Of a stretch of 64,000 bases of DNA, positions 23,733 through 32,482 are shown one piece after another. Both the position numbers and the translations under genes were made by a program. The DNA is taken from contig JAPTYO010000011.1 in assembly GCA_036873135.1 (NCBI GenBank), positions 8,609,071 to 8,673,070 on the forward strand. The letters are read 5' to 3'. The DNA is from Clarkia xantiana subsp. parviflora. Taxonomy: Eukaryota > Streptophyta > Magnoliopsida > Myrtales > Onagraceae. Within the stretch, counting starts at the first letter, position 1. Every line of letters starts with the position of its first letter. The notes beneath the pieces were generated by a model. The model was not told the DNA's origin. It made no database searches and was given only the letters and a program-made list of their open reading frames with translations.

Positions 23733-24764
23733 ATGGAGTTGTCGAAGGCTGGAATAGAGAAGTTCGATGAAAACGATTTTGGTTTCTGGAAGATGCAGAT
23801 TGAAGATTATTTGTACCAGAAGAATCTGTACGAACCCTTGTCTGGGGAGAAACCGGAATCCATGACGGAGCAACAGTGGAAACTCAAGGATCGACAAGCC
23901 TTGGGGCTGATCCGGTTGTGTCTGTCCAGGAACGTTGCGTTCAACATCGTCAAGGAAACATCGACGGCATGCGTTTTAAAAGCGTTGGAAAACATGTACG
24001 AGAAACCATCGGCGATGAACAAGGTATATCTGATGCGTAGATTGTTCAATTTACAGATGGTTGAAGGTGGTTATGTTGCTGAACATATTAATGCCTTTAA
24101 TATGATTGTGTCGCAATTGAGCTCTGTTGAGATTAATTTTGAGGATGAGGTTAAAGCTTTAATTTTGTTGTCATCTCTGCCCGAGTCGTGGGATACTATT
24201 GTTTCCGCAGTTAGTAGTTCCCGTGGATCTGAGAAGCTGGAGTTTGATGAAATCCGAGACGTTGTTCTTAGCGAAAGCATTCGTAAAAGAGAAATTGGTG
24301 AGTCATCAGGAAGTGCTTTCAGTATTGACAGAAGGGGGATGAGTAAATTAAAGGGTTCTAATCAGCATGGACGCTCAAAATCAAGAAACAGAGTAATACC
24401 ACATGGAACATGTTGGAATTGTGGTGAAAGAGGCCACTATCGATCTGATTGTCCGAAGTCAAATAAGAAGAATCACGAACCTGGCTATGATAGTGATTCT
24501 GTGAATTCAGCAGAAGACATTGGGGACGTGTTAACCCTCAGTGTGGACAGCTCACTTGAATCCTGGATTGTGGATTCTGGAGCGTCGTTTCATTCGTCTC
24601 CGAGCAAGAAGTTGTTCCGAAATTTCAAGTCAGGAAAGTTTGGAAAAGTGTATCTTAGGTGTTGGAGATCGAAGGAAGGGGGAATGTCTGCATTCACAGT
24701 CCACCAGGAAATCAGTGGACATTGGAAGATGTCAGGTACATTCCTGGTCTCAAGAAAAATCTGA
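23733..24764 (+). CDS. Copia gag with retropepsin start, element D copy 2
   Basis: A 343-codon open frame starting at the ATG 35 nt after the primer site. Residues 1-200 are a UBN2/DUF4219-like copia gag (MELSKAGIEKFDE, MQIEDYLYQKNLYEP, LSSLPESWDTIVSAV). The CCHC zinc knuckle CWNCGERGHYRSDC is at about residue 227, and the aspartic protease motif WIVDSGASFH at about residue 277. After about residue 313 the frame diverges from the family; the expected continuation is in another frame from 24659, so a frameshift shared by both copies truncates the protease. Gag would form the capsid and bind RNA; it could still be made. RT and integrase are absent, so the element needs a helper. Confidence 0.85.
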   Translation: MELSKAGIEKFDENDFGFWKMQIEDYLYQKNLYEPLSGEKPESMTEQQWKLKDRQALGLIRLCLSRNVAFNIVKETSTACVLKALENMYEKPSAMNKVYLMRRLFNLQMVEGGYVAEHINAFNMIVSQLSSVEINFEDEVKALILLSSLPESWDTIVSAVSSSRGSEKLEFDEIRDVVLSESIRKREIGESSGSAFSIDRRGMSKLKGSNQHGRSKSRNRVIPHGTCWNCGERGHYRSDCPKSNKKNHEPGYDSDSVNSAEDIGDVLTLSVDSSLESWIVDSGASFHSSPSKKLFRNFKSGKFGKVYLRCWRSKEGGMSAFTVHQEISGHWKMSGTFLVSRKI

Positions 24765-25411
24765 TCTCGGTTGGTCAGTTGGATCGCACAGGTTATGCAG
24801 TAGATTTTGTGAATGGTTCGTGGAAGATCAAGAAGGGTGCTATGGTTGTAGCACGGGGCCTTAAATCTGGAACCTTGTACACCACTGAAGGGTGTGTAAA
24901 CGCGGCTGCTATTCAGAAGAGTGCATCCAGACATATGAGTGTTAAAGGAATGAAGATGCTGGTGAAGAAAAAAGCTTTAGATGGCCCGAAGTGTGTTGAC
25001 AAGGGACTCTGTGAAAGCTGTATTACGGGGAAGAAGAAACGAGTCAGTTTCGCGAAGACCCCAAGTGAGCCAGAGATCAAGTTAGAGGTAGATCCAGTAA
25101 CATCTGGGCAGGTGTTGAGGAGATCATCCAGGACTACCAGGCCAACTGACAGATATTCACCTTCGTTAAACTACCTGTTGTTGACGGATGATGATATGAG
25201 AAGACAAAGTGTCTTGAAGAAGGTGGAGTTGGAGGTTGGTTGCTCTTCTGGTCAGAAAGAGCATGTTGTTTCAACTCCAGATCGGTTAGTCCGGGACTGG
25301 GACAGGAGACTGGTCAAGTTTGAAGACTTGGAGGCATGTTGCCTCAGTGTAGCGAAAGCTAAGACCGGACAACATTTAAGCTCGGTTAGGATCTCGCGAA
25401 GATCGGGTTAG
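24659..25411 (+). CDS. Copia pre-integrase/integrase-C fusion frame, element D copy 2
   Basis: A 250-codon open frame with no ATG at its beginning (it starts GTG), so it would need frameshifting to be expressed. It contains the gag-pre-integrase text (LEDVRYIPGLKKN, SVGQLDRTGYAVD, CITGKKKRVSFAK). The frame then skips the integrase core to a C-terminal piece (RRSSRTTRPTDRYSPSLNYL). The last 80 residues match nothing I recognise. No catalytic D-D-E residues are left. Best read as a remnant in a non-autonomous element. Confidence 0.65.
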   Translation: MLEIEGRGNVCIHSPPGNQWTLEDVRYIPGLKKNLISVGQLDRTGYAVDFVNGSWKIKKGAMVVARGLKSGTLYTTEGCVNAAAIQKSASRHMSVKGMKMLVKKKALDGPKCVDKGLCESCITGKKKRVSFAKTPSEPEIKLEVDPVTSGQVLRRSSRTTRPTDRYSPSLNYLLLTDDDMRRQSVLKKVELEVGCSSGQKEHVVSTPDRLVRDWDRRLVKFEDLEACCLSVAKAKTGQHLSSVRISRRSG

Positions 25412-25528
25412 GCCCGTCGGGGGCCTTGGCAAATGAGGTAGCGGACCGTGGAGCACGCTAGCAAGGTGGAGCTATGAAGAATACAAGTTACGGTGGAGCT
25501 ATGGTGAATTCAAGACAAAGGTGGAGAT

Positions 25529-26134
25529 TGTTGGGTTTGTCTAGAATTAGTTGGTTAAGTCCATTAAGTAATTTAGCCCATTAGCTATTTTAGATAGCAA
25601 ATATATATATATCGGGTGAGATAATATATATTGGCTGATTATATAATATATATAGGAATAGTGAACCGTAGTTCTATACTATATATATATATAAATCAAC
25701 ATTGTTGATTATTATATTATATATATATAGGGCAGTGGACTTGCTGTCTATATATATATATATTAGGGCTGAGTTCTTAAGGTGGGTAGCCAACTGAGAG
25801 GAGCCGAGAGAGCGTGTAGTCTTCATAGGTTGAATAATCAACGAGAGTTGCGAGGTTTTTTGGGGGCGTGAGTTTTCCAAGGGTTAAGTGCTTCCGTGGG
25901 AAAGCCGCTGGCTTAGAGCGAGTGTTAGAGTGTGTTAAGTCTCTACATGTATTGTGAGAGTGAGTGCTCTGTGTGGTCTCGTTTTGTAACCCTCCGGTGT
26001 TGATTGTGCTAGTGAAGTGGTGCTCCTCCTTTGCCCGTGGACGTAGGTCGCGTTGACCGAACCACGTTAAATCTTGTGTTCTTTATTGCTTTCTTTTAAT
26101 CCGCTTGTGAGTGTTTAGAGAATCGATCCTAACA
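25529..26134 (+). repeat. Element D LTR 3
   Basis: TGTTGGGTTTGTCTAG ... CCTAACA, preceded by the polypurine stretch 'aaaggtggagat', followed directly by the duplication GAGTG. It has one T for G change near the end ('gtgtttagag') relative to LTRs 1 and 2. Confidence 0.92.
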
Positions 26135-27015
26135 GAGTGGACTCCCTTTGCTGGGTTGAAGGAGTTCCACTTTGAAAGCGGCTCCTCTTTGCGCACCCCG
26201 GAGGTTGGCATTCGGGTACTTCGCGGTGCCATCGCTCCTGGTGATCGTGTTCCTCAGCCTAAGTCCCCTAAGGAGACCCGGCGCTTCATCTAGGGGGTGT
26301 TATCCCGCTATGTTCCTGTAAGTGGTGTTTCTCTTCCTTTTCTTCTTTCATGTGATTGCTTGCTAAGTCACTTACCCCTTGTTGAATTTTCAGGGTATGT
26401 CCGACATGGTGAATATGACGTCTCTTGCGCTGGGGCTGTCAGATGAGAAGAAAGCCCTTGAGGATAACCTGATATCCTTGAAGGCGGAGCTTGCCACTGC
26501 CGCTGAGAAGGCTCGCCTGTCTAACTTGCAGATGCAGGAGCTTAGGAGCCAGGTAGCTCTACTTGAGACTACCGTGGGTAGTTTGCGCCGTGAGGCTGAT
26601 GTTGCATCGTCACTCCACGCTGAGGAGTTGACGAAGCTTGAGGCGAGGTGCCGGGCGGAGGAGAGAGCTGTTGCAGTAACTGAGTACAAAGCTTCCCCTG
26701 CCTTTACTGCTGATTACAGCGTTCGGTTGAATTAGGAGATGAACCAGTTCGGGGAGTACCTTGTCGATCACATCTTTCGTATTGATCCCCAATTTCCCGT
26801 CAATGATCTGGGTGACTTTGGACCATATGCTACTGGTTATATGGCCGTTCTTAGGGGTCAAGCTGCCGTTACTGATGAGCCTGCCCCTGCACAGGTGGAT
26901 GCTATACCCGTGGATGTTGATAGTTCAGGCTCTTCCTCCTCTTCTTCGAGCTCTGTTGGTGGTTCATCCTCAGAGGGTCAGGACCGTGAGGACTCTTCAG
27001 AAGGCTTTGGTTGAT

Positions 27016-27469
27016 ATGCTGATATCTCTTTATCTTTGTACATATGACTTTACATTTCCTCCCCTTTGATGGGTTGAGTGTTTCTCCCCTTGATGGGTCG
27101 AGTTCATTTTGGGATTGCTATACTTGGGATGTTTTTTTGCTTTCCTTCTTTGCATGGTTATGTTGGCTGTGTGCGGAACATCTGCCTTTGGTTGTGGTAT
27201 GCATGGTGTGTGGAACACCTGCCTTTTGATGGGTACTTCATATGCTTCTGTATATGTTCCTTTGATCACGGACTCTTCCTTTCCTTGTGTTTTCCTTTAC
27301 TTTTCTTTCTTTTGTGTTTTCCTTCACATCATACCTGCTATCTCATCAAGAAAAAACATTATGTATTCTTCATACAACTTTGCTTTGTAATTATTTTATC
27401 ATGGGATCCTTCTTAGTATAGTGTAATGATCTCTTTTGATACCCTTTAAATGGTATATATGGTACTGTT
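27016..27469. other. Element B spacer between aORF end and minisatellite
   Basis: T/C-rich on the plus strand, with no coding support. 27295-27390 (for example 'cacatcatacctgctatctc') matches element A 11100-11175 in reverse complement, showing that this spacer is conserved between A and B. Confidence 0.5.
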
Positions 27470-27900
27470 AGACCAAAAATACGCTCTTGGTAGGCGTCGA
27501 ATCTGTTCACGAGACAGGCTCTCGGAGGGCACTTAACGTTTCACAGGATAGGCTCCCAGAGGGCGCAAGTTAGACCAAAGATACGCTCCTGGTGGGCGTC
27601 GAATCTGGTAGTTTGAAATCTACCTCAAGATACGCTCTTGGGGGCGTCAAATCTGGTAGTTTGAAATCTACCTCAAGATACGCTCTTGGGGGCGTCGAAG
27701 GTCGTAGTTTTTAGAAACCACTTTCAAGATACGCTCTTGGGGGCGTCGAAAGTCGTAATTTTTAGAAACCACTCTCAAGATACGCTCTTGGGGGCGTCGA
27801 AGTTCGTAGTATGAAAACTACTCTCAAGATACGCTCTTGGGTGCGTCGAAGTTCGTAGTATGAAAACTACTCTCAAGATACGCTCTTGGGGGCGTTGAGG
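27470..27900 (-). repeat. Element B minisatellite (reverse complement of the element A array)
   Basis: 'caagatacgctcttgggggcgtcgaa' repeats about every 50-62 bp (seven copies), with spacers GTAGTTTGAAATCTAC, GTAGTTTTTAGAAACCAC and GTAGTATGAAAACTAC. A single copy of the 101-bp-type unit ('cacgagacaggctctcggag...cttaacgtttcacaggat') lies at 27500-27575. It sits between the second gag-like block and the aORF, as in element A. Confidence 0.88.
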
Positions 27901-28462
27901 GTGTTGTTGACTTGGAAGTCATATCTGTGTAAGGATAACATAATGATTATATCACCACCTTCTTTGAAAGATACTTTTGAGTAACTTCTACTTCATTAGG
28001 AGCATTCATGCTTTATGTACACTTGGGGTGCCTTGGATGGATCAAGACACCCTTTGGAGGAAATCAAAGATAGATGTAGAGTCGGAGTAACTTCTTGAGT
28101 TCTCCTTCTCAAAAGTTGTTTTTGGAAAACTTAAAATGCTTGGACATGCAAAGTGCTGAATATTAAACTAAGGATATGGGGTGGTGAGTGTGTCTGTTGC
28201 CACGTACTCCTTTAGGCCTCCTTTGTAAATCATCTCTTCCACTTCTATCTTCAACACCATGCAATCATTGGTTTGATGCCCCCAAGTCCCATGGTATTCG
28301 CACCAACCCTGTGCATCTCTTCCTAGGAAGGCCTAGCCCTCCTCCTTGCACTTTGGTAGCTCTTTTTTGAGGTATTCTTCAAAAATATCTTCTATCTTTG
28401 CCGTGAGATGTGTGAATTTGAAGTTTACACCTCCTTCCAGTGTGTCAGTCTGTCTTCCTTCC
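27901..28462 (-). pseudogene. Zinc-knuckle-like end of the second gag-like block, element B (decayed)
   Basis: On the minus strand the 28250-28330 stretch corresponds to the W-C-E-Y-H-G-T-W-G-H motif that is intact in element C (63425-63470). Here it is read as W-C-E-Y-H-G-T-W-G-H-Q with frames broken around it. 27901-28150 shows no recognisable coding sequence. Confidence 0.5.
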
Positions 28463-29074
28463 TCAAGGACTTCTTCGCATTTCCCTATCTCCTGTGAATG
28501 CTCTGTCTAGTCTCTCTTTGAGCTCCCTCATTGTGCTTGTCATGACCACCTCATAGAGTCCTCCATATGCTTCTATTGAGGTTGGATGCATGTTTCTACG
28601 GAAGGCTTTTACTGCCTCACTTCTTGTGATGTCCATGCTTGCACCATAGCTGAAGAATCTCCCAAAGTAGCTTGATATGGACTCCTTTGGCATTTGCTTG
28701 ATGTCGTCTATATATCGGAAACCCTTTACGATGGAGTCCCTTGTTCTCTTTCCTTCTGCATTCTCTGGCTGCCAAGGTATGCTCGTTACCCTTACAGCCT
28801 TGCTTCTCTGTCTCTTCTTAGCTAGTCTTTGAAAGAACTTCTTACTCAGGCGGAGTGCAACTCCCTTTTTCATCTTTCCCTGCCTTAGCCTTTTCATCAC
28901 CTTCTCTTTGTCTTGGATGGCCCCAGTCATGACCATAGCCACTGTGTCTGACTTGTGTGATCCACGTCTCATGGAGTTGACGTAGCACTGCCTTGCAGTG
29001 CGTTGATCACCTAAGACTTCCCCAATTCCGTTTTCAGTGATATACTTCAGCTTCTGATGCACTGTAGATGGCAC
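28463..29074 (-). CDS. Protease tail plus second gag-like block, element B
   Basis: A 203-codon open frame. It starts in the region after the retropepsin (QKLKYITENGIGEVLGD, ARQCYVNSMRRG), continues through a lysine/arginine-rich stretch, then has a gag-like helical part (GFRYIDDIKQMPKESISSYF, ITRSEAVKAFRRNMH, MRELKERLDRAF). This last part resembles the capsid end of the first gag (ESLADYYTRFNQ, GEIIRAFIRNLG, LEELAERVKTHIDLE) in spacing and pattern. In autonomous gypsy elements the reverse transcriptase would follow the protease; here it does not. A frameshift separates it from the protease frame at 29104. Confidence 0.6.
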   Translation of the reverse strand: MPSTVHQKLKYITENGIGEVLGDQRTARQCYVNSMRRGSHKSDTVAMVMTGAIQDKEKVMKRLRQGKMKKGVALRLSKKFFQRLAKKRQRSKAVRVTSIPWQPENAEGKRTRDSIVKGFRYIDDIKQMPKESISSYFGRFFSYGASMDITRSEAVKAFRRNMHPTSIEAYGGLYEVVMTSTMRELKERLDRAFTGDREMRRSP

Positions 29075-29103
29075 AATTTCATATGGATTTATGGTTGTTC
29101 TTC

Positions 29104-29445
29104 CTAAGATCCCGTTGTAGGCTCCAGACTTTCAACCACCATGAAGTTGACGTTCACTCTCAGCTGTGTCCATCCCTGGCCCATGGTCACTGGCAGGGTT
29201 ATCATTCCTAGGGGATAACTTGTTGCCCCTGAGAAGCCAACCAAAGGGAAGTTGACTGGTTTGATGTCTGCCTTTGTTTTTCCTATCTCTTCTAGGACCC
29301 TTAGGCTTAGGAGGTCTGCAGAACTGCCCCCATCTACCAGTATTCTTTTTACATCGAAATTATCGATGTCCATCGTGATGACTAAAGCATCATCGTGCGG
29401 GAAGACAATATGACTCTTGTCCTTCTCCGAAAACTCAATCTTCAT
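29104..29445 (-). CDS. Retropepsin-like aspartic protease, element B
   Basis: A 113-codon frame with the single-domain retroviral-type protease pattern: FDVKRILVDGGSSADLLSLR (catalytic D with G-G-S in place of the usual T/S-G), then VGFSGATSYPLGMITLPV (flap region). The expected C-terminal I-L-G-R is out of frame beyond 29104. The protein would cut the Gag polyprotein. The start codon lies four bases after the stop of the gag frame (29449), so the two were probably one reading unit, now separated by a stop or shift. The D-G-G-S active site is also found in element C. Confidence 0.75.
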   Translation of the reverse strand: MKIEFSEKDKSHIVFPHDDALVITMDIDNFDVKRILVDGGSSADLLSLRVLEEIGKTKADIKPVNFPLVGFSGATSYPLGMITLPVTMGQGWTQLRVNVNFMVVESLEPTTGS

Positions 29446-29448
29446 CTC

Positions 29449-30948
29449 CTATCCTTCTTGTGGTCTCTTTCTCCACTTTGGCACTGAGCTCAGCTTGGAT
29501 GCATAAACCTCCCTTGCATTGGCTGTTGGGCCACCCGATGCCACTCCTCCATGTATCATGTTTATAGTCCCCCTCTTGTTAGGTGGGGGATTATAATCTA
29601 CCTTGTCTTTGCCTTTATTCTTGTATGATGGCTCTAGTTGTGTGCTATTGCCACCGTGATCAACAAACTGTTTTAGCTCTCCTCTTTGGATGATATTGTT
29701 GATACTTAGCTTCAAGCTAAAGCATTCGTTCGTATCATGCCCATATGCCTCGTGATTATCACACCATCTATCCTTGTGTGTCCCTACCATTGGGGCTCTC
29801 CATCTTCCGGGGGGCGACCATAATTTCTGATTTCTCATCTCTCTTAGGACCACTGCTGGGGTGGTGTTCAATGGTATGAACTTGATAACATTTATTTCCC
29901 TAGCCTTCAATGGCTCACCCATCTGATTTCTTTGCTGAGGCGGGCGCCATTCTTGTTGCCTTATGGGTTGAGGTGCCTGAGGTGGCTTTCCCTTATTCTG
30001 CTTTGTATTATCCTCATTTGCTGCTTGAATCTTGGCTTTCTTACTCACTCTGTGCCTCTCTAGGTCTATGTGAGTTTTCACTCTCTCTGCCAGCTCCTCT
30101 AAAGTGCTTGCGGGTTTTTTGGCCATCTTTTCTGCCAATGTGGACCCAAAGCGGCCTAGGTTTCTTATGAAGGCTCTTATTATTTCACCCTCAGTGATGT
30201 CGCCTTGTATGTCTGCTATATTCTGGTTAAACCTAGTGTAGTAATCAGCCAAAGATTCATCATTCTCTTGTTTCACATCATCTAGGGAGCCTGTTCCTTT
30301 GAGTAGCTTCCTTTCTCCTAGGTATCTCTGAAGAAACTTAGCCTTTAGCTGCGCCCATGAGTGGATGCTCTCAGTAGGTATGCTAAAAAACCAATGTGAC
30401 GCCACCCCTGACAGGGTGTTTGGAAATAAGAGTGCCTTGTAGCGGTCATCAGTTGTTCTCCCGAATAGAGAGGCTTCATGCTGCTGAATGTGCTCTAAAG
30501 GATCTCCCTTGCCATTGTACTTTGCTATCTGTATTGTATGCAAGGAGTCTGGCACTTTGTTCATTTCCAACTCCCTCGTGAAATGGTGGTTTGTGTTGTC
30601 ACTCAGGCAGTGCAGTCCGTTACTCTTTGACTCACTCATCTTCCTTACTATCATGGCTTTTATCTCCTCCGGGGTAATCATCACTGGCGTTGGAGTATAG
30701 TCTCTCTGATATCCTCCATAATTATAAACTGGGCTTACTGGGATCCCTTGTCCGTGCTCGTACGGACTATAGGCGTATCCCTGATATCCCTGTTGGGGTA
30801 CTTGGTGGAATTCCTGCCTCCTTGGAGGTCTTGCCTGTCTATCCGCCCCCAGTGGGGTGTATGCCCTGGCATCCTGCTGTGTCTGTTGCTGCCTTGGAGG
30901 CACAAACTGCTGCCTTCCCTCTGGGGGTGGCCTTTGGTTATCTCTCAT
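29449..30948 (-). CDS. Gag polyprotein (capsid + zinc-knuckle-like), element B
   Basis: A 499-codon open frame. Residues 1-105 are P/Q/Y-rich. Residues about 150-300 are the Retrotrans_gag capsid domain (SHWFFSIPTESIHSWAQL, FLQRYLGERKLLKGTGSL, ESLADYYTRFNQNIADIQGD). Then come a basic linker and a variant knuckle, WCDNHEAYGHDTNEC, of the C-x2-H-x3-GH-x4-C type common in plant gypsy gags. It forms virus-like particles that package the RNA in the cytoplasm. The upstream 31012-31503 frame is its N-terminal extension, separated by a stop/shift at about 30950-31012. Large open length suggests recent activity or selection. Confidence 0.85.
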   Translation of the reverse strand: MRDNQRPPPEGRQQFVPPRQQQTQQDARAYTPLGADRQARPPRRQEFHQVPQQGYQGYAYSPYEHGQGIPVSPVYNYGGYQRDYTPTPVMITPEEIKAMIVRKMSESKSNGLHCLSDNTNHHFTRELEMNKVPDSLHTIQIAKYNGKGDPLEHIQQHEASLFGRTTDDRYKALLFPNTLSGVASHWFFSIPTESIHSWAQLKAKFLQRYLGERKLLKGTGSLDDVKQENDESLADYYTRFNQNIADIQGDITEGEIIRAFIRNLGRFGSTLAEKMAKKPASTLEELAERVKTHIDLERHRVSKKAKIQAANEDNTKQNKGKPPQAPQPIRQQEWRPPQQRNQMGEPLKAREINVIKFIPLNTTPAVVLREMRNQKLWSPPGRWRAPMVGTHKDRWCDNHEAYGHDTNECFSLKLSINNIIQRGELKQFVDHGGNSTQLEPSYKNKGKDKVDYNPPPNKRGTINMIHGGVASGGPTANAREVYASKLSSVPKWRKRPQEG

Positions 30949-31011
30949 TTGTTCTTCTCGCTGCCCTGTTGGAGGGTGCGAGTGGTGTTCTTCTTCTGGG
31001 ACTTGTTCTTC

Positions 31012-31503
31012 CTAATGAACTTCTTCTTTTTCATGCTGGTGTTGCCTTTCCTGCCTGTTCCTCAGAGTCTCTCTATAGGCTAGCAGCTCATCCAATGCGC
31101 TCATCAACCCCGGAGTCACTGTTTGTGCTCCTTGCGAGTATACGGGCCTTGTGTTGGTTGTGTGTGCGCGATTGTCGTTCCTTTGAGCTGGCATTCCATA
31201 AGGATACCCTTGAGGTTGTGCCTCATAGTAGTACCCCTGAGGAGGTGCCGTGTATTGGGATGGCTCTCCTTGTCTCTGTTGCCTCCTAGCCAATGGAGTT
31301 GAGGCTGTGGAAGACTCAGCCCCAGCTGGGCGTGAGGGTCCTCCTTCCTGATTGTTAGGCTGGGGTGCCTGTAGGGCTACCTGAGGCTCTGGGTGTACAG
31401 GTTGTTTCTCTGGGTTAGGCTGCCTTGCTGGAGGTATAGGCTGTCTCTCTTTCCTATTGCCCCCAGGTGGGCAATTATGTCTAGACGCTAAGCTATTCGT
31501 CAT
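31012..31503 (-). CDS. Gag N-terminal region, element B
   Basis: A 163-codon frame starting MTNSLASRHNCPPGG, 33 nt inside the primer site. The matching start in element C is MTNSLPSRDDHPPG (60180). It is proline/glutamine-rich and disordered, and carries TPGLMSALDELLAYRE at residues 132-147 (conserved in C). It ends in frame just before the 29449-30948 frame. The two were presumably one gag gene; the break lies in a Q/E/H-rich repeat stretch. Confidence 0.7.
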   Translation of the reverse strand: MTNSLASRHNCPPGGNRKERQPIPPARQPNPEKQPVHPEPQVALQAPQPNNQEGGPSRPAGAESSTASTPLARRQQRQGEPSQYTAPPQGYYYEAQPQGYPYGMPAQRNDNRAHTTNTRPVYSQGAQTVTPGLMSALDELLAYRETLRNRQERQHQHEKEEVH

Positions 31504-31536
31504 CGCTCTCGTGATTGCCAGGCTTTCTGTTCGAAG

Positions 31537-31552
31537 CCCACGGACGGCGCCA
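31537..31552 (-). other. Primer-binding site of element B
   Basis: CCCACGGACGGCGCCA on plus is the complement of TGGCGCCGTCCGTGGG, sited 2 nt inside the right LTR (starts 31555). Same site as in elements A and C. Confidence 0.8.
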
Positions 31553-31554
31553 AG

Positions 31555-32336
31555 TGTTAGGTTCTAAGCTTTAGGTCAACGGGTCGTCGGCCTAAACCTT
31601 ACTCCTCACTGGTGAAACTACGGGTTCAGTGTTCTTGGGTCCTGTCGTTCTGATCCGTGTCATTCTGCTTCCTTGCTTCTCTCCTTGTGCCCTGCAAGAG
31701 GGGCAGTATCAAGCACGGAGGGGGGTGGTGCTTGATGAACCCTCTCCGATGCCTAAGTCAGAATGATATTTTTAGAGAGATAAAGCTAGAGAGATGTCAG
31801 AGCTAAGCTTCACCATTAGCCAAGATGATCAAATGAATGGTGGAAGGGTTGTATTTATAGGCAACGGTGTCATTAAGGTGGCTTAATGACGTCGTTAACC
31901 TTTAAACACAATTAATTAGTCCTTGATCACATAATTAAAACCTTAAAGCATGGAGAAGGTGGCGGAAATAATCCAAGTGTAGGAGTCGGAAAACGGAGCC
32001 GGGGCCCTTGGGGACGGGGAGAAAATCCGACCCCCAAAGGTAGGGGTTGGGTGTGGCCACCCAACCCCTCCTTAGGGGAGATGGGTTGGCCAACCCCATC
32101 TCCCCTAGGGGAGATCGGGTTGGCCAACCCGATCTCCCCTAGGGGAGGTCGGGTTTGGCCACCCGACCTCACCTAGGTGGGTTCGTTGCGGTCCGGACGA
32201 GTATTTTCGCCTCGTCCGGACCGTTGGTGTTTCGGCGGGGTGTTTGGGTCGAAGTTTTGATTTATAATCATTAACGGGGTGATCGAAATAAAACGATTCG
32301 GAAGTCAACGGGTTCAAATTGGGCGTATATCCATCA
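31555..32336 (-). repeat. Element B 5' LTR (minus strand), full length
   Basis: TGTTAGGTTC ... TATATCCATCA on plus, 782 bp. The palindrome array (about 32045-32180: 'gatctcccctaggggagatc', 'ggttggccaacc') that is deleted from the partner LTR is present here. On the minus strand 'tataaataca' (31850-31859) is a plausible TATA box. Confidence 0.92.
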
Positions 32337-32341
32337 TGTAT

Positions 32342-32482
32342 ACCATATTCCTTGTCTAGACTTTCCTAGTATTAAATTTACTTCCTCCACAAGTATATGT
32401 AATCCCTATATAAGGGCTCCTATGTGTGATAATAAGATCATCTCTAAATTCCCTCTTCCATTAGCTCTATACTTTCGTAACA
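32342..32482 (+). repeat. Copia 3' LTR, right fragment
   Basis: Continuation of 16918-16958 after element B, ending TTTCGTAACA. It includes 'tatataagggctcc' (32413-32426), a TATA-like box followed by a short leader, as expected of an LTR. Confidence 0.7.

Larger units (their letters stand above)
20628..26139 (+). mobile_element. Element D: tandem LTR-internal-LTR-internal-LTR copia derivative
   Basis: Three LTRs (20633-21241, 23079-23691, 25529-26134) separate two internal regions of equal length (1837 bp each). The 5-bp duplication GAGTG flanks the whole array (20628-20632, 26135-26139) and no duplication lies between the copies. It therefore entered or arose as one unit. Each internal part holds gag, protease and a pre-integrase fragment joined to the C-terminal end of integrase; the integrase core, RT and RNase H are deleted. 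It interrupts the aORF of element B. Confidence 0.93.
18894..27015 (+). pseudogene. Antisense spliced ORF (aORF) of element B, split by element D
   Basis: On the plus strand, opposite to the LTRs, fragments form one protein. The N-terminal part (19130-19790) includes YPSQIRFGLRLPYCDELV, RFFRISPVNLAPSAIRVW and SHWAKHYFFI. It resembles the 'putative gypsy type transposon' domain (Pfam PF04195) found in extra ORFs of Tat-lineage elements. A K/S/E-rich linker follows (20243-20490), then the D insertion, then WTPFAGLKEFHFESG (26138-26182). A heptad-like coiled coil (about 26440-26640), a LNxEMNQFGEYLVDH block (26728-26770) and a serine-rich tail ending at 27015 complete it. Likely introns with GT...AG ends are 20130-20202, 20494-20563 and 26318-26393; an acceptor is also seen at 20006. 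Frameshifts near 19340 and stops at 19788, 26291 and 26733 make this copy defective. Function is unknown. Confidence 0.65.
16954..32341 (-). mobile_element. Element B: gypsy-like LTR retrotransposon on the minus strand, with nested insertion
   Basis: The LTRs at 16959-17625 and 31555-32336 and a perfect TGTAT duplication (16954-16958, 32337-32341) bound 15.4 kb. About 5.5 kb of that is the nested copia derivative D. On the minus strand the order is: primer site (31552-31537), gag, retropepsin, second gag-like block, minisatellite, then an ORF on the opposite (plus) strand, then the 3' LTR. No reverse transcriptase or integrase was found. The left LTR lacks about 115 bp of the palindrome array. 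Confidence 0.9.

Noticed and set aside
30690..31289. 199-codon plus-strand frame
   Set aside because: Antisense shadow of the element B gag; the minus-strand frame has the capsid and knuckle motifs.
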